A stretch of DNA of 64,000 bases from Oscillospiraceae bacterium (GTDB taxonomy: Bacteria > Bacillota > Clostridia > Oscillospirales > Oscillospiraceae). The DNA is taken from assembly GCA_009780435.1 (NCBI GenBank), contig WRAB01000009.1:1-64000 (forward strand), in the 5' to 3' direction. The translations under genes were made by a program, and so were the position numbers. Shown piece after piece: positions 62,360-64,000 of this stretch; within the stretch, counting starts at the first letter, position 1, and the number at the start of each line of letters is the position of its first letter. The notes beneath the pieces are model-generated. The model was given only the letters and a program-made list of their open reading frames with translations. It had not been told where the DNA came from and made no database searches.

Positions 62360-62827
62360 GTGCACGAGAATCAACATCACCATCCGGCCCCGGATTTCAC
62401 GCCGGAGCATCGAACCGGTATACTGCCATCGGATGCGCCTCTGGCAGTGCCGTTCGTCCCCTTCCAGCGGGACAATCCGCCCCAGTACAGCCCGGAGGAC
62501 GGACTGCCTCGGGGAACGATCTTCCCCGGCTTAGACCTCCCCTGGCAGAACACAGTCAACCGCTCCCAACCCGCCGCAGGCACACCTCTGGGCGAGATCA
62601 TGGCGCTGGAGTTCGCCCTCTACGACCTGGCCCTCTACCTGGACACCCACCAACACGATACCCACGCCATAGAGATGGCAGAGCACTACATGAGCTTGCT
62701 ACATACCGCCAGAAAACACTACGTCGAGCAACACGGCCCCCTGTCCCACGACGAGGCGATCCGGGACGGCAAATACACCTGGCTCCAGGACCCCTGGCCC
62801 TGGGAATACCAGGAAAGGAGGGGCTGA
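62360..62827 (+). CDS. CotJA-CotJB fusion spore coat protein
   Basis: Single chain of 155 residues. The N-terminal part (about 22-62: LAVPFVPFQ ... YSPEDGLPRGTIFPGLDLPW) is CotJA, and the part from about 78 (ALEFALYDLALYLDTHQHD ... DGKYTWLQDPWPWEY) is CotJB. In most spore formers these are separate genes ahead of cotJC. Here the chain is one open frame. GTG start with GGAGGA 6 bases upstream. Both parts belong to the CotJ complex of the spore coat, made in the mother cell. Confidence 0.85.
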   Translation: MHENQHHHPAPDFTPEHRTGILPSDAPLAVPFVPFQRDNPPQYSPEDGLPRGTIFPGLDLPWQNTVNRSQPAAGTPLGEIMALEFALYDLALYLDTHQHDTHAIEMAEHYMSLLHTARKHYVEQHGPLSHDEAIRDGKYTWLQDPWPWEYQERRG

Positions 62828-62830
62828 TCC

Positions 62831-63430
62831 ATGTTTCGATATGAAAAGAAGTTGCAATACCCGGTGAATATCAAAAACCCCAATCCGGCATTGGCAAAGT
62901 TTATCATAAGTCAATATGGCGGCCCCGACGGCGAATTGGGTGCATCCCTGCGCTACCTCTCCCAGCGGTACAGTATGCCCTATCCGGAACTCCGGGGGCT
63001 TTTAACGGACATCGGCGTGGAGGAGCTGGGCCATATGGAGCTGGTCGCAACCATTGTCCATCAACTGACCCGGAACATGACCGTGGAGGAAGTCAAACGG
63101 GCCGGGCTGGAGCCCTATTTCGTGGATCACACGGCGGGTGTCTATACCCAGTTCGCCTCCGGCACGCCCTGGACTGCCGCCACATTCGCCGTCAAAGGCG
63201 ACGTAATCGCCGATCTGACCGAGGATCTGGCGGCGGAGCAAAAAGCACGGGTGACCTACGACAACATCCTGCGCCTCTCCGACGACCCCGACGTGAACAA
63301 TGTCATCCGCTTCCTCCGTGAGCGGGAAGTCATACATTTCCAGCGGTTCGGCGAGGCCATCGAACTGGCCAGGGAGCGGATGGATCGGCGGAATATCTAC
63401 GCTGTCAACCCGGCGTTTGATCGGGTGTAG
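62831..63430 (+). CDS. cotJC: Spore coat protein CotJC (manganese catalase family)
   Basis: Protein of 199 residues of the manganese-catalase fold. Metal ligands are in IGVEELGHMELVATIVH and in the EDLAAEQKARVTYDNI and REREVIHFQRFGEA helices. In Bacillus CotJC is part of the coat, and its catalase activity is reported in some Clostridia. It lies 3 bases behind the CotJA-CotJB fusion with AGGAGGGG upstream of the ATG. Same operon. Confidence 0.92.
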   Translation: MFRYEKKLQYPVNIKNPNPALAKFIISQYGGPDGELGASLRYLSQRYSMPYPELRGLLTDIGVEELGHMELVATIVHQLTRNMTVEEVKRAGLEPYFVDHTAGVYTQFASGTPWTAATFAVKGDVIADLTEDLAAEQKARVTYDNILRLSDDPDVNNVIRFLREREVIHFQRFGEAIELARERMDRRNIYAVNPAFDRV

Positions 63431-63447
63431 CCTGTCCCTGTCCAACA

Positions 63448-63486
63448 TAAAAGCCTCCGGGGCGACCATGTGATCGCCCCGGAGGC
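63448..63486 (-). terminator. Hairpin between cotJC and the SLH gene
   Basis: A 13-bp stem (GCCTCCGGGGCGA and complement) is followed in the minus direction by TTTTATGTT. It lies 45 bases behind the minus-strand SLH gene. On the plus strand no T-run follows, so cotJC is ended only weakly. Confidence 0.7.
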
Positions 63487-63530
63487 AGTTGTATGGGCCA
63501 GCGCTTTTTTAGCGTACGCTGGTCACATGA

Positions 63531-64000
63531 TTATTCTGTCGGTGTTCCGCCGTTTCCGTTGGTGGGTGGCTGCTCCTCCGCAGGCCAAGTAACGGATATC
63601 CACCGCGCCACGTACACATATTCTGGATCTGCTTCAGTCCCTACATTTACACGCGCTTCGATGAAGTAGTGGCTATGAGAAACTTCGATGACCACATAGA
63701 AGTACCATTGCCCTTCTGCAACATCCGGGAAGATGCGGAGATCATCTTCAACCTCTGTCAGATCGAGTCTGCGCTCACCATCAATGGTCGCATCACGGTC
63801 CAGCGCACGGGCGACCACTGCTGCCACCTCGGCCCTTTGGAGGCTATCAGTTGGTCTGAGGTTTCCTTCCCCGTCGCCTCGCATCCACTCTACGCTGGCA
63901 ACAGCGTTGATATAGGGGTGTGCCCAGCAGGTGGCCTGACTGGCATCTGGGAAGTTTGCTGCGGGGGCATCCGTGAGCGTAAGGTCTGCCGCTCTTGCCA
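63531..64000 (-). CDS. SLH-domain protein, cut by the right edge
   Basis: The C-terminal 156 codons of an SLH protein run out of the window. FPDASQATCWAHPYINAVASVEWMRG and FRPTDSLQRAEVAAVVARAL-like sequence give one SLH domain. A further part with DLTEVEDDLRIFPDVAEGQWYFYVVIEVSHSHY is a second, imperfect SLH-like unit. The last 30 residues are a charged and proline-rich tail. The N-terminus and first SLH domain lie outside. It is on the minus strand and ends before the hairpin at 63.45 kb. Confidence 0.75.
   Translation of the reverse strand, partial: ARAADLTLTDAPAANFPDASQATCWAHPYINAVASVEWMRGDGEGNLRPTDSLQRAEVAAVVARALDRDATIDGERRLDLTEVEDDLRIFPDVAEGQWYFYVVIEVSHSHYFIEARVNVGTEADPEYVYVARWISVTWPAEEQPPTNGNGGTPTE

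Overview
The window looks like a chromosome segment of a spore-forming, Gram-positive member of the Clostridia, moderately GC-rich and probably a gut-type Oscillospirales relative. The evidence is cotJ and cwlD sporulation genes, sortases and pilins, SLH surface proteins, the Firmicutes-type rimP-nusA-ylxR-ylxQ-infB-rbfA-nrnA-truB-ribF operon, a long-form hibernation factor, and consensus sigma-A promoters with strong AGGAGG ribosome sites. The species cannot be named from the sequence. No rRNA, tRNA or CRISPR array was seen.

Layout. 0.4-8.9 kb (minus): a complete sortase-pilus operon. Its order is small DNA-binding-like protein, large beta-helix adhesin, signal-peptidase-like protein with substituted catalytic residues, major pilin, class B sortase, minor pilin, class B sortase. 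A MalT-like LuxR regulator lies directly upstream (9.0-11.6 kb). 11.8-12.6 kb: a scar with a palindromic repeat, a broken SLH gene and the 3' half of a LytTR regulator. 12.6-15.2 kb: a LexA/CI-like repressor in an operon with a DNA-repair radical SAM protein and its partner. 15.4-24.5 kb: phospholipid genes, a polyprenyl-phosphate glycan operon, DegV, an ECF sigma factor with a small membrane partner, and an RCC1-repeat protein. 24.6-30.8 kb: an oligopeptide ABC transporter (operon plus divergent binding protein). 30.9-33.7 kb: an SLH-anchored 5'-nucleotidase.

33.8-37.4 kb: hpf, a pyrimidine-salvage operon (uridine phosphorylase, a cysteine-depleted fumarase-alpha-like protein, a uridine-kinase-like protein) and tcdA. 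37.4-39.4 kb: an 11-bp tandem array, a serine recombinase, two near-identical 22-bp palindromes and an SLH surface protein, which may form a site-specific switch. 39.5-48.8 kb: the translation/transcription operon, with an alcohol dehydrogenase inserted between truB and ribF. 49-52.8 kb: a YgjP-like metalloprotease, a thpR remnant, a copper ATPase and an XRE-methyltransferase. 52.9-59.8 kb: a visibly AT-richer phosphocholine operon (choline-type transporter, LicC, LicA, a YidC-CDP-glycerol-phosphotransferase fusion, a small membrane protein, a sulfatase-fold membrane enzyme). 59.9-63.5 kb: radA, cwlD and a cotJ operon in which cotJA and cotJB are fused. The right edge cuts an SLH gene.

The unifying theme is the cell envelope: pili, SLH proteins, a recombinase possibly switching one of them, phosphocholine decoration and glycan export. 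The strongest candidates for new biology are the recombinase/palindrome/11-bp-array locus, the YidC-transferase fusion in a licA-licC operon, and the FCT-like pilus island with its beta-helix tip protein.
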